Assembly (NCBI GenBank): GCA_036245805.1
Contig: BTRK01000002.1
Span: forward strand, 19,709,067 to 19,773,066
Direction of reading: 5' to 3'
From: Pristionchus mayeri
Taxonomy: Eukaryota; Nematoda; Chromadorea; Rhabditida; Neodiplogasteridae
DNA: 64,000 nucleotides
The first letter of the stretch is position 1; each line of letters opens with the position of its first letter. Under the pieces are notes generated by a model. The model had not been told where the DNA came from, did not search any database, and saw nothing but the letters and a program-made list of their open reading frames with translations. Positions 11,752 to 24,138 of the stretch are shown in pieces. The position numbers and the translations under genes were made by a program.

Positions 11752-12866
11752 CTAGTAGAATTTAACTTTGAATGCGTTGTAAGTGGAGGGGGAGAGATGG
11801 GAGAGTGTCTGATGAAGGATTATGGCAGAAAGACCCCAGATTCGAAGAGAAGCGGGAATGAAGACAGACTGGAATGGAGCAGCCTTACTAATGATACCAC
11901 CCCCCCCCCCCCTCCCAGGAAGACTCACCTGAGAATGTGCGTGGACAGTGAACTGATGGACTGAGAAGACAGGGAGGCGATACTTGAATTTGGGATGGAT
12001 GAAGAGGGTATAGGATAGATTGGATACAATTTGAGAAATGGGGACGGAGAAGACGTAGTCGACCTGGAAAGGAGTGCTTCCACTTTGATATCGAGTGAAC
12101 TACCTCATCGTAATTCGGACTGAGTCTCCCAAGAATAGAATTATCCTTCAATTCAGCTACGATTGGCATAACAGCACGATCGAATCTGCACTCATCAATA
12201 GTTACCATCTACCGTATTCCTACAGTAGTACCTTGAAGTAAGTACGGGTTCGAGTCGGGACCACACTTCAAACTCCGATGCCGCCATTCCCGTTTCTTCA
12301 CAGGTCTCTCTAAGCGCAGTCTGTAATGGATCGATACCTTCATCCTTCCCTTCAAATACCGTACCTCCTCTAGTGTTTCTCCCTCGTCGCATTTCCCGCC
12401 AGGGAAACAGATCTGCAAAGTAAGTGTCTCTTCGTGGCCTCGTTTTTCGTGTACCTCTCCCCTATGAGCCCTCAATAGAGATGATCGTTTTGTGAGTACA
12501 ACGGAGAGACGATCAAGGGGCGACGTCGCATCGATCGAGGAAGAGTCGATTTCAACCACGGGAACCTGCAGATCCACTCCCACTCCTTCCTTCTAGCTAG
12601 ATCATTCGATTCCCTCACCAGAACCGACGACTTGCAGGGGGTTCCTCTGCCGGTTCGGGACGGAATGACCGAATTCCCGTTGAGAGTGAAATTCTGCACA
12701 CAATTTATTCACTGATTTTTTGGATGTTTCAAGCATAGAAGGAACTTCCCTCTGGCACCCCACACTATCAGCAATCAACCTCCGAAGCGGAACAAGAACC
12801 TACCTGGACGAACTGTTCTTTACGGGACAAGGCAGCATTAGAGAAGAATCGACGAGACGACCACAT
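11752..12866 (-). CDS. Mitochondrial-type coenzyme A Nudix hydrolase (NUDT7/NUDT8 family)
   Basis: Predicted to cleave CoA or acyl-CoA to 4'-phosphopantetheine and 3',5'-ADP. Eight exons splice by eye into a complete 239-residue frame: 12804-12866, 12619-12693, 12455-12565, 12365-12412, 12232-12320, 12104-12185, 11929-12063 and 11752-11868. The CoA-family signature is present (LTKRSSLLRAHRGE then ICFPGGK). The Nudix box GKCDEGETLEETAL-RETCEETGM is restored only when the 44-nt intron 12321-12364 is removed; it fits Gx5Ex7REUXEEXGU except Thr at the U of REU. The N-terminus MWSSRRFFSNAALSRK is basic and lacks acidic residues, like a mitochondrial presequence, and the C-terminus (KVKFY) has no peroxisomal SKL signal. 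That favours a NUDT8-like location over NUDT7. Several introns are only 40-53 nt. Confidence 0.92.
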
Positions 12867-13571
12867 CTACCGAGAGAGTTAGACTACTGTAGCTGAGGAT
12901 CCATTGCTGGATGGAATTGCACACGAGAGATAACCACGGGCATCCAACCCCCCTCAAGCGACGAGAACCGAGAGAAAGAAAGCAGTCGGGGACTCAATCT
13001 GTTTATCATTCATCAGCAGAGGTCAAAGATCATCGATTAAGGCAACGAAGAGGGGAGGATTGCAGATATGTCCCTTAGCGATAGCTATATCACTCTGTCG
13101 GCACTTGTCTTATATACATGATATATAAGAATAAATTACTACGAGTATTGGTGGAGGAATCGGGCTATGCACAGGGAAGACACTTCAAAGGATTGAGTCA
13201 AAGAGGGACTAACCAAAATTACATAATTAGCTTATAGTAAACAATCGAATACAAACAATCAATACCTGCAACTACATCAATCCTAGAGAGTGACTCGTGA
13301 GAACGAGTGAATTTGATAGATAAGGGAGGGAAGGGGATCGAGTACCTATTTTAATGTTACACATACAACATCTTCAGTTTAAGTCTGGTTTGACCGATGG
13401 CTTCTGCCAATTGTGAATAAGATGAATGTGAATGAAGAGAGAAGATTTTCAGAAGAAACATCAACTTAACATAAGCAGATAGGGTGCAAGGAAAGCGGAA
13501 AATAAAGTGATGCAGGAGGGAAAGAAAAGAAACAATCGATGGTTGGTAGATCACTGGGCAGGATTGGATAT
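12867..13571. other. Intergenic stretch, nothing recognised
   Basis: Moderately AT-rich DNA between the Nudix start and the Hook stop. It would hold the Hook 3' UTR and Nudix promoter, but no specific site can be supported. Confidence 0.5.
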
Positions 13572-16500
13572 TCACACGTAGAGGGGGATCTGTCTTCGGT
13601 TAGTGAAGTGAGAGAGTGCATCGGAGAGAGGTTGTGCGAAGAGGACTCCCATCACCACCACACCCACTACTAACCACGCCAAGACACTGAAAGGGAGTGA
13701 GTGAGTGGAGAGAGAAGCAGGCCAAGCAGTGATGGGAACAGTGTGTCTCACGGAGAATCCATCGATAGACTAGTAGATCGACAAATGCTGTCTACACACC
13801 ACACCGTGCAAGCGGTTATTAGTGAAAACACCAAGCACTTTCAGTTGTAGCACATTTTGAAGGAGGAAGAATGAGATAGGAACGCCTTGATTGAAGCGGG
13901 AAAGGGCAAGATGAGCACACAAAATAGTGAAACGGGGCCTACTGGAAGGGGGAGGGAAGAGATCTACCTGAGATTGAATGCATTCTCTTGATTCTGTCTA
14001 CGGAAGAAGGAACGAGAGGAGGAAGTTCCCGATCGATCAGTCACTGCTTCCCTCTCTGAGAGACCTCCAGAGAGACGTTGACGACCCTACAATTCATCCC
14101 CCTCACCCTCCACTCCATAACTATCACTCGCCCTTCTCTGGGTGTTAATGAGAGAGGGGGAAGGGGAGGAGAAGGAGTACTCACCATTTCGTAGACGGCG
14201 GAAGTCATGAGTCTGGTCTCCTGTTCGTGCTGCACTTTCATTCTCTCAAGAGTGACAGTCAACTCTCTGATTCGCAGATCCTGAATGGGAGATCATCGAC
14301 TGCTTCCCTCCACTCTCCTATCATCTCCCCATGGAACGAATCAACAAAGGGAGAACTAACCTTCTCCTCCATCTCCTTCTGATCCATCTGCAATGAGTAT
14401 CACTCCTTTCGATCACTCATCTCGATATCTCTCGCTCACCTTCACTTTCACAGCTGAGTTCGTCATCTCTGCACATTTGTTCATGAGTATTTTCACTTCC
14501 TCTTCAGCTCCTCTTCTCTTCTCCACTTCTTCCTCCAAATCTCGATTTCGTTCCTCAAATTTCACTCTCATCACCTAGTCAGCAACATGGAATACTATAT
14601 TCAATATATGGAATCGAAGTCATTCATACCTTCATAATCGCCAGCTCCTTTTTCAGTTCTTCTTCGTGGTGTGAACTAAAATAGAACTCGTGGTGGAATT
14701 TCAATTTTCAAAAATGCAACTGAGAAAACACAAAAAAGACATGCAAATAACTAACTCTCCAGTGACACTGGCCAATTCCTCGACCAACGAAGGCTTCCTA
14801 TCCAATCCGGCGCCTAAAATTTTTTTATAATACGTGCTTCAATTAGATCGGTATAGATGGGATATTCTACTGATATACACTTCTCTCTCACCATTATGGA
14901 ACTGGAATGTGACTTTGGAGAGATTGATGGTGAGTTGTCTCTTCTCTTCCTCCATCACACTCATCTTCTCTCTCAATTCCACTCGATCTGCCACTGCCTG
15001 CAATCCTCATACAATCCATCGTCCCTTTCTCCTAGAGAGGCACGGATGGCTCTCACTAGCAGGCTATTACGATGAGCTATGTTTGCCGCTACTACTACTA
15101 CATACAAGAGGCAGACCCCACAATATTCTCTAAATGTGGGAGTAGCCTAACCTGATCTCTCTCTGCCTTGAGTGTGTCCATGTCTCGATGATTCTCCTCG
15201 ATTGTCAACTGCAACTTCTTCTCTCATCATAACACTGATAATCAGCTCTCCTCTAATCAATGAAGCATAGCCCATTCTCTCGTCCATTCAATTCTTCTCT
15301 AACCTGGAGTGATCCGATGTTCTGCTTCAGATTCTTCACCGTCTCCTTCCCATTGTCCAACTCGATGAGCTGTGCTCGATACGCGTTGTTCTTCTGTTCC
15401 TCCACTTTCAACTGCAATGGGGAGGTACTCGATGGTCTCACGAGGAAGATTCCACCTGGTTCATGTGCTCTTTGCAATCCCTCACTCGATTCTCCAATTG
15501 TTCATTCTTCTCCTTCAGATGAACGATCTCATCCGTTAGATCCTGTATTAAATCATATGTAAGAAGTATAAGTATTTTACTCACGCTCTTCTCCCTTCTG
15601 AATCGATCCTCCTCTACTCGAGATGTCTCGCTCAACTGAATTCAACCATGATAAATGATAGAGTGAGAATGGGGAGGAAGGGAACTCACTCTGGCCCTCA
15701 GATCTCCCATCTCCTCTTTGAGTCTCTTGCTCTCCTCACTCAGCATCGACTTCTCGTATTCCAATTCCGTGAAGGCCATTTCCCGCTCAGACAGTTTTTG
15801 CTCAAATTAGCAACGTAAATACACCATCACTTTTTTTCGCCATAAAAGTCGTCTCAAAAGAAATGATTGGAATATGAATAATTTAATATAATATTTAGTT
15901 ACCCTCATTTCTTTGATTTCCTCAGCTTTCCTCTCTTGAAGCTCACTGAGTTTCCTCTCCATCTTTTTGATAACTCCATCCTTCTCCTCCAACTTCGATT
16001 TCATTGCCTCCACCTCCTCTGACATAGATTTCACCTAAAAACAGATCAATTGGAGGAAAGGTATAGCGAAAATAGAATTGAAAATTAGGTATACTGAATT
16101 AACTAGTACGATTAGTTCCAGCGCATTGTACTATATAAAAATAAGGGAAAATTAGAAAGTGGATGGAGCAAGTACATGATGACTTACGACGTCGTCGTCC
16201 TCGTAGAGAAGATTGTGGTTGATGGAGACTCGTCGATGCTCGTCACGAGTCGGCAAGGGCTCCAATCGAGATTGATCGAGGGAGAGGGGAGGGGGGAGAC
16301 GATGTAATGAAAGGGAGAGGGGACTAAGATCGAGACGGCAATGGACAGCAAGTGAAGACATTTCAATGATAGTGAGGGGTTCACCTTTGGTGATTGACTT
16401 TCCTCTCTCGTGCACAATTCGAACTCGTCCAACGCGTGTTTGATCGCCATCTCAAAACAACATCAGTCATACGTATTTTGCTCATTCAATTGTCAGTAGA

Positions 16501-17318
16501 GCAAGCGAACACCGAGGAACATTTTAGCAATCTCAGCTGATTTATGCAACTCTCTGTCCATGATGTATCCCATTATTACCTGTATTTGAGGGGAGAGTCG
16601 ACCGATATTGGTCACGAAGACGGCGTTGTTCGGTCCTTTGAAGGCGACAACGACAGTTAATTGGAGGAGACGAAGGATTCCACGGAGATCCTCACGAGCT
16701 GCAACCATTCCACTCTCCCAGAGTCATTGTACTAATGATAACAATTAAAATGGCCAAATAAGTTACCACTTTGCTCGAAGTCGATATTCCATTGGTCGAA
16801 GTCACAATCGCCAATACAATCATGAATATATTCACCCAACCTCTTGTAGACCTGAACAATAAAAATCATTATATAACATTGGAAAATGTTTGAAGACGTC
16901 AAAATCATTAAGATAAAAATAATGGAAATGACCTTTCTAAGGTTGTTCTCTTTGAGCCGCCAATTCGCATCTTCATTATACTTCGTCACTTCGGCGATCC
17001 AATCGATTCCGAAGAACTGGTCGTCACTGAAATGAGTGTGCTTAACTTTGATTGACATTCTCTCAAGAAGCAGTGCAACTTACACCATCTTGAGAATGCG
17101 TCCAAAGGGAGCTCCACTACGAAGTTTCTCTATATCCACATCCACTGATCCTTCAAATGAGAGACTGTGAATCTGGAAGGAAGACCTCGGTTTCCTAATA
17201 CTCCAATCAAATGTGATTATCATGTGAAGACATTACCGAAAGAAGAATCACTCACCCACTGTAATAGTGCATTCACTTTGTCCACATCGACATCACTCCA
17301 CTTTGTGTCGGACGCCAT
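13572..17318 (-). CDS. zyg-12: Hook-family protein with C-terminal membrane anchor (ZYG-12-like)
   Basis: The N-terminus (ATG at 17318) encodes a Hook/HkD domain: VDKVNALLQW, FGRILKMVDDQFFGIDWI, and NWRLKENNLRK, the block that in Hook proteins engages the dynein light intermediate chain. EDLRGILRLLQLTVVVAF near 16650 follows. A long coiled coil spans 14.2-16.0 kb, for example EAMKSKLEEKDGVIKKMERK, LTDEIVHLKEKNEQLENRV and ELTVTLERMKVQHEQETR. The last exon gives a hydrophobic helix, VLAWLVVGVVVMGVLFA, and a short tail ending QIPLYV. A C-terminal transmembrane segment on a Hook protein is the hallmark of nematode ZYG-12, a KASH-type outer-nuclear-membrane protein that links centrosomes to nuclei. 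Orthology is inferred from domain order. Some internal exon borders were not fixed. Confidence 0.85.
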
Positions 17319-17863
17319 AGCCTAAAGGCCTTAGATAAGATGATACATAAACAAATATATACATATCTTAAATAGTAAAATGAGCTAGTAATCGACCTAT
17401 TAAAGTTTTTCATAATAACTGGAAGTCAAATATGCAATTCTGGCGATCCTTATATAATGTTACAAATACATTACAACATAGAAATAGATATGCACAGATA
17501 AATGATATCGCATTATCTGCATCTCATTAGATGAACGAAACCATGGTTAACCATAGATCTATGCAAAGACAGGCGATCACCCCGCAACGCATGTTGAATA
17601 AGCAGCGCGGGCAAGAGTTCAATGGAGCGAACTTTTTTTTTCGTTTCCTTTGTTCGCGTAGATCAGCATTTTAAATCGGATAATAGTTAATATAAATATT
17701 CCATGGCACCCAACCATTTTCATCGAAACATTCACATTAACTCAAACAAAATTATTTATCTTAAATTTCACTAATGATACATCGGATAGCCAGGTAAAAA
17801 ATACACGTATTATTGAGGGCAAAAGTGATAAATGGGACGACTATGAGAAGGGCGAGAGTCTCG
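17319..17863. other. Short intergenic gap between Hook and MAD1 genes
   Basis: About 545 bp of AT-rich DNA separating two minus-strand genes. It includes a T-rich tract (17633-17642). No exon or RNA gene is recognised. Confidence 0.5.
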
Positions 17864-20800
17864 TCAATCCTCCTGCAGGACGGAGAAGGAAGGACCAGCA
17901 GAAGGATCCATCTCATCCTCACCATTCCCGTACATGAGTGTCTCCTCTGGTTCGACGAGAGCTTCTTCAAACAGTTTGAGTTGACAGGCAGCGAGGAAGG
18001 CTGGCACCGAGTTGTGTTGACCTACAATTCTCCATGAGAGAGAAGAGGAGTACTCTCACCCATCCACAACTCGGCCTCCTCCTTGAATCGATCGGGTCCA
18101 TCGTAGGGCTTGTCCACCAACTCGATCATCTCCACTCGTCCATCGTGCACCTGCCGTCGCATCTCATTCATCACCGCAACAATGAATACGCAGTGCACGC
18201 ATCTCACCATGAATCCGAAATGCTGATTAAGAGTGTCGTAGACGCTCGTCAACTGAACACTGTCTTCCTGCTTCATCTGCAACTTTCTTCTTCTGCATTT
18301 CAATGCACTTACGTGTGGTTTCATAAGCAGACTATAAATATACCTTGATATCGTATCCAGTAACCTTCAGTAGGATGTGTCTGAAAGTGCGGACGGAGTC
18401 TATATTGTGATTAGACAATCTTTCGCATCTCGACTCCGCATTCTGCAGCTTCTTCTTCAATTCTAAACAGAGCACGATTAGCAAGTAATGGATAAGTGGA
18501 GGTGCCTTCAATCTCTGCATCATCTTCACTCCGACTTCTCTTAGCTGATGGACCCTCTCCCTCTCCCGATTGCCTCTTCCTCTCTTGTTCATCCTGATTG
18601 CAAGAGAAGCAATAAGTGACTATACACTACCCATCGCAATGATTAAGTGACCTTCTCCTTTCCATTCCAAGTGTCTTCGTCTCTATTACTATTTCTATTT
18701 CCATTGCAGTATGAGAAATATTACTAATTGTAATGCCATAGGGTTAAACGTATATTAAAAAAATGAACGGGGAGGGAGTCTACTGACCCTCAGTTCCTTT
18801 CGTGCTAGATCGAGTGGATTGAAGTGGAAGTGTACAATCTGTGTGGTGTCTCCTGCATCAGTGGGGGCGTTCTCCATGGGGAGAGTCTCGTTGACGAGGG
18901 GAGTCATCTGCAGACAACTATCCCCATCCATAAGTGCAGAGAGACTCACCTCTACTCTACTCACTCTCTCCAGTTCTTCTTTTGCTGCTTCCAGCTGTGC
19001 CATCAATGCAGTATTCTCCGTTTCTCTGCAATCATCCTAGCTCATTCCGTCCAATGGTTTTTTCATGGTAGACAAGGGGGGATAAGTCAACTGACAGAGT
19101 GGATGCTTCACTAGTCACTCGTTCAGCCGTTGCTCTAGCCACTGCAGCTTCTTCCTTCGCAGCAGCAGCTTCGTCGACAGCCCTCTGCGTGTCTCTCTGT
19201 GTCTGTCTGTATGCCTCTTCCCATTCGTCAATCCTGAATGGATATCTCCGCTTCCCCTCCTCGTCTCCCTCTCACTTCCTCTGCATATTCCTCATGGTCT
19301 GGACGAGTGATCGTGTCTCGTCTCTCTCCATTTTCTTCCCTTCTGGCGACGTCAACTGCAGCTGATCCTCACACAGTCGAGTTGACGCGTGTAAATCACG
19401 CTGCAAACAATCTGAATTGATACAAGACTCCCGCGATGGAGAGGGATGGCGCATTAGGCCCTGATGGGTGTCTCACGATGGATTGATCGTGCAGCTCCTC
19501 GAGGTATCTCAGTCGATGCTCCAGTGATTCCTTCTTCTCCTCCAGAACAGCCAACCTAGTCGTCCTCCCCCTACAAAGCCCTCTCTTCATCCCACACCCA
19601 CACAGTCTCTACAGATCCAACTGTTGAATATGAAGGGTGAACTCACTTGTACAACTCGACTTGCTCCAGTGCCTTATTCAATTCAAACTCCAATCGATCA
19701 ATCTTTTCATCCTTCTCATGCATGGTATTATCCAAAATAGACTGAAAGAAAAAGCTAGAAGGTTTAAGTCAAGTGATGTAATTAAGTAATAGTATTTGGT
19801 ATGTTACGGCATTCACCTCAAGCTCATCTTCAATAGGGAGGATTCGACTCGATTTATTCTGAAGGAAATGAAACTCGAATGATAGTCAATAAATCATTAC
19901 CATGCTCGTATCCTTCATTTCCTCTGTTACACTTTCGTCCATGTACACTGACTCATTATTGTCCCGAATTGTCGTATCTGTGAGAGAGAGAGAACGCATG
20001 CATTCCCTCGACGAAATCCCTCACCATTGGGATTGGTCTCTTCCTCCTCAACGACTTCCGCAATGGGAGACTCGTGGATTCCATGGAAATCTTGTACCGA
20101 ACCGCTCGCGAGCGCAATAATTTGATCTGAGCATTATAATGATCGATCATCAGAAAATACGAATAGTACCTTGGGAAATGACCAATTGCTCGATTGCTCT
20201 GAACGAGTTTGCAACCTCAAATAGAGCAGCGCATTTGGCCAGATGTGAAATTGAATTACCAATGCCCTGTTCTCCTCAGTCCAAAGACGGGCACTTGCCA
20301 TTAGTGCAGCCATTGTATTCATTTGAGAATCTTTCCACTCCAACCACGTGTATAACTTACTGACAACAGTGGAATAAGAATCATTCATACAGTTGTCCTG
20401 CAGACGATATTCTCATCTTTGCATGTTATGATATAACACATGTATCACGAGTCAGTGAAGCAAAACTAGCCCCTTCGTGAACGATTTTTTTCAAAGATTT
20501 TTAAAATTAGCCATATATTGATGGTAGAAGGTACTAAGGACAAGAAAACGAGGGAACCATGTTATTTGTCCCAGATCCGGCTTTTAGACATTTTCCGGTT
20601 TTACTACCGGCTATACTGTATATCAGTCCGCAGAAGAGCTACAGATATGCCATAGGTCTTAAAAAATCGGGAAAAATATGACAAATAACTTTACTGTTGA
20701 CAACTTTCGGATTGGACCAAAACTCATAATTCTGGGATCGAAAAACCACATTTTGAATTTAAAAATAAATATTTTCCCTATCACGCAGTAGAAACGCAGA

Positions 20801-23258
20801 GGTTTTTATTGCGGAATATGAAAGACCAATCTGTCAAGTGTCTTAGAAAAAAATATGAAGGAAAAATTTTATACCGTATTTTTTGATAATCGCGGTTAAA
20901 GGTGAGGTCCCGAGGAGACGAATTGGAAATAATCGAAATCTTCTACATTGTACGTTGAACTTCGGCCAGCATTATGCTGTTTTATTTTGTACAACACAGT
21001 ATACATCGAAAAATGTTCAAAGGAGATCGGATTTAGTGGTTCGCAAAAAATTGATTTTCAACACTCGGATTGTGGCATGTTTAGGGGCATGTAAAGTATC
21101 ATTATCAAAGTGAACTTCCATTGGTCATATGCTGATGTTCAAGTACAGTAGGCAGTCTATCAACATTCACAGAACTCGGCCCTTGCAATTACTCAAAACA
21201 TCTAGATATTCGCAATCGAATTTACGAAAATGAAAGATTCGAAAAACAAAACAAATCGGTTCTACCCAGATTTTGCGAAAATCGATCAGATTTGAACATC
21301 AAAATTCATTTTCATACCATATAAGTCATCAAGCACACTGATTGGTACAACGCGCACCATTTGATTTTTTTTTTTGTTTCGAAGAGGTGGAAATAATTTT
21401 TTTCCAGAAACAAGCAGTATAATTGTATTCACTGGGAATTCATACTTTTATGATCATACACTGAATTTAGATGTTCAAATCTGATCGATTTTCGCAAAAT
21501 CTGGGTAGAACCGATTTATTTTGTTTTTCGACTCTTTCATTTTCGTAAATTCGATTGCGAATATCTAGATGTTTTGAGTAATTGCAAGGGCCGAGTTCTG
21601 TGAATGTTGATAGACTGCCTACTGTACTTGAACATCAGCATATGACCAATGGAAGTTCACTTTGATAATGATACTTTACATGCCCCTAAGCATGCCACAA
21701 TCCGAGTGTTGAAAATCGATTTTTTGCGAACCACTAAATCCGATCTCCTTTGAACATTTTTCGATGTATACGGTGTTGTACAAAATAAAACAGCATAATG
21801 CTGGCCGAAGTTCAACGTACAATGTAGAAGATTTCGATTATTTCCAATTCGTCACCTCGGGACCTCACCTTTAACCGCGATTATCAAAAAATACGGTATA
21901 AAATTTTTCCTTCATATTTTTTTCTAAGACACTTGACAGATTGGTCTTTCATATTCCGCAATAAAAACCTCTGCGTTTCTACTGCGTGATGGGGAAAATA
22001 TTTATTTTTAAATTCAAAATGTGGTTTTTCGATCTCAGAATTATGAGTTTTGGTCCAATCAGAAAGTTGTCAACAGTAAAGTTATTTGTCATATTTTTCC
22101 CGATTTTTTAAGACCTCCGGCATATCTGTAGCTCTTCTGTGGACTGATATACAGTATAGCCGGTAGTAAAACCAGAAAATGCCTAAAAGCCGGCTCTGGG
22201 ACAAATAACCTGGTTCCTTCGATTTCTTGTCCTTGGTACCTTATACCATCAATATATGCCTAATTTTGAAAATCTTTGAAAAAAATCGTTCATGGCTTCC
22301 TCCATCGACTCGTGATACCTGTGATAATTATCAACGCTAAAGCATCAACAAACCGAATTTCCCATTAGTTGCACTCCTCGCAGATCCTCTTCCAATCTTT
22401 GCTTCGTCTTCTTCAATTCTGTATTATCTCGAATGAGCTCGTCAGCCTCAACCTTGTACCTCTGAATAGCGTTTTTAACGACACGTATCAATATCTTTAT
22501 TAACCTCCATTCTATCCACAGTGGTAGCCAACTCTTTTGATTGCCTCTCCAATTTTCTTTTGTGAAGATCCAATTCAGTTGTCAACTCGGCAACTTTAGA
22601 ACTCAGGTTTTGGGCTGAAAGATCGTTTTAAAAAATCGCATATTCGATGAAAATTATACCAGTAGCACCCGTCACGAAGGTTTCATCGAGAGAGAACCGT
22701 ATTGGAGTGGAAGCAGTCATAAGCTTCGTTGAGTGAGGAGTGGACAGCGGAGCAGTTCCACGCATGAGGGGCGTCTTCCCGAAGGCTCAACTCACCACTA
22801 GGAATGGAAATGAAGTAGAACTCACTTGAATTTCCCTTGACTGCAGATGTCGGCGGACCCATCGACGTCCTTTGATCTGACCTATATCAATTCATTTACA
22901 TTTGAGAAAGAATTTCTATTTTGGTATTCCGCAGTTGAAGGAAAAGGCACCACTCCTACCAAAAAAACCCCCGCTTTAAGCATCACAAGTTTAGTAGTAA
23001 GAAACCTAAGTTTAAAAAGAAGCAGCCTAAGCCAGATCCTAACAGCCAGAGCCTAAGCCAGATCCTAACAGCCAGAGCCTAAGCCAGATCCTGTAAGCAA
23101 CATAAACACGACCATACACACCCTAGCACGATTTTTTAAATCCAATCGTCATACCGGAGCGGGAATGCCTTCATAAAATCTTTCTCCATTTTTATATTGA
23201 ACAGTTGAGTGGCTTCGCTCATAGAATCATCACTCTCCGACAAAGGAGATGAATCCAT
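17864..23258 (-). CDS. mdf-1: Spindle assembly checkpoint protein MAD1
   Basis: MAD1 anchors MAD2 at unattached kinetochores. The C-terminal part matches the conserved MAD1 segment: TQIVHFHFNPLDLARKELR near 18820, then ELKKKLQNAESRCERL and FRHILLKVTGYDIK near 18370. KQEDSVQLTSVY near 18260 and the terminal block QHNSVPAFLAACQLKLFEE near 17990 correspond to the RWD-like C-terminal domain of human MAD1 (HMSLNPTSVAR, LTGYQID, DSIPAFL). Upstream are long coiled coils, e.g. LEEKKESLEHRLRYLEEL near 19520 and LHKRKLERQSKELATTVDRM near 22540. The N-terminal exon begins MDSSPLSESDDSMSEATQLF at 23258, directly after a TTTTCAG site. One intron (about 20390-22360) is mostly a giant fold-back element, and another carries a small tandem repeat. 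Not all coiled-coil exon borders were fixed. Confidence 0.9.
20434..22326. mobile_element. Giant fold-back element, copy 2 (about 1.9 kb)
   Basis: Two arms of about 0.87 kb, left ending near 21305 and right starting near 21470, are almost perfect reverse complements. The loop between them is about 165 bp and AT-rich. The terminal sequence TAACACATGTATCACGAGTC and the CCCAGA-CCGGC-TTTAG block are shared with the element at 3150-5044, while the arm interiors have diverged between copies. No coding capacity is visible. It lies inside a MAD1 intron. Exact ends and target duplication are less clear than in copy 1. Confidence 0.83.
23025..23092. repeat. 26-bp tandem repeat, about 2.6 copies
   Basis: The unit GCCTAAGCCAGATCCTAACA-GCCAGA is present twice head to tail, followed by a partial third copy. 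It lies in the first intron of the MAD1 gene. Confidence 0.85.
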
Positions 23259-24138
23259 CTGAAAACTTCAGCATATCACAACAGCAGTGAGGACGAATAG
23301 CTCATTCAAATAATGGTAATTAATGCTTCTTAATCAAGAGAATCTAATTATTATACACATATACATACTTTAGTTATGAATAAGTGATGTATCTAAGTAA
23401 CATAATTATTACATAATTATAAATAAAAAAATATTTTTTTGAAACATGGGCGTGCGTGGTCGACATATCCCAATTGAATGGGGCTTTACAGTAACCTATG
23501 AATATGGTGTGGACTGCCCTACCCAAGACTGTTGTTGTTTTTTCGGTATCCCGAATAATGCCGTATTCATCTCAATATCCGTTTTCTGTTCACTATATTA
23601 TATCTATGGTCTTCACTATATTATAGACTATGGATGTTTAAAAGAATTTATGTTTATGTACTTATAAGGAGACAAGCATTTTTTTCTACAACTGATTTTG
23701 CAGAAAAATATCGAGATTATAGTCAGAAAGCAGGAGGATTTGAATTACATCAACTACAATATACGGGATCGTCAGAAGACCCGAAAAGAAAGGGGCACTA
23801 AACGGGAAATCAATACACTGACAAATTGACAAAGGAAAGTCATTTATGGGAGGATTCCCATCGACAGACATTTCCAGCTAAAACTGTCGAATTGCTTATT
23901 GTTTACATACGTGTATCGAAGATGAGAGTGAGATAGGCGGGAATGGGGACAGAGACACGATCGAGAATATATTATGTGATCAACACTGCCATTTACAATC
24001 CTACTTTTGAACATCCCAGTAGATTTTGAATATCGATGACAGGGAGAAAATATTTAGGTATGAGTGATAAAGATCGATCAATACACAAAGACTAGAAAGG
24101 GGATAGATACAATACTCTGTTGTCTGACGGGTCAGACT
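23259..24138. other. Intergenic stretch, nothing recognised
   Basis: AT-rich DNA between MAD1 and the PAIP1-like gene. A 73-codon plus-strand frame (23446-23667) exists but has no splice, homology or composition support. Confidence 0.45.

Noticed and set aside
12195..12583. Apparent frameshift in the Nudix motif suggesting a pseudogene
   Set aside because: Removing a 44-nt intron with GT/AG borders (12321-12364) restores the full motif and frame.
23446..23667. 73-codon plus-strand frame between MAD1 and the PAIP1-like gene
   Set aside because: Cys/Ile/Tyr-rich translation of AT-rich DNA with no supporting signal.
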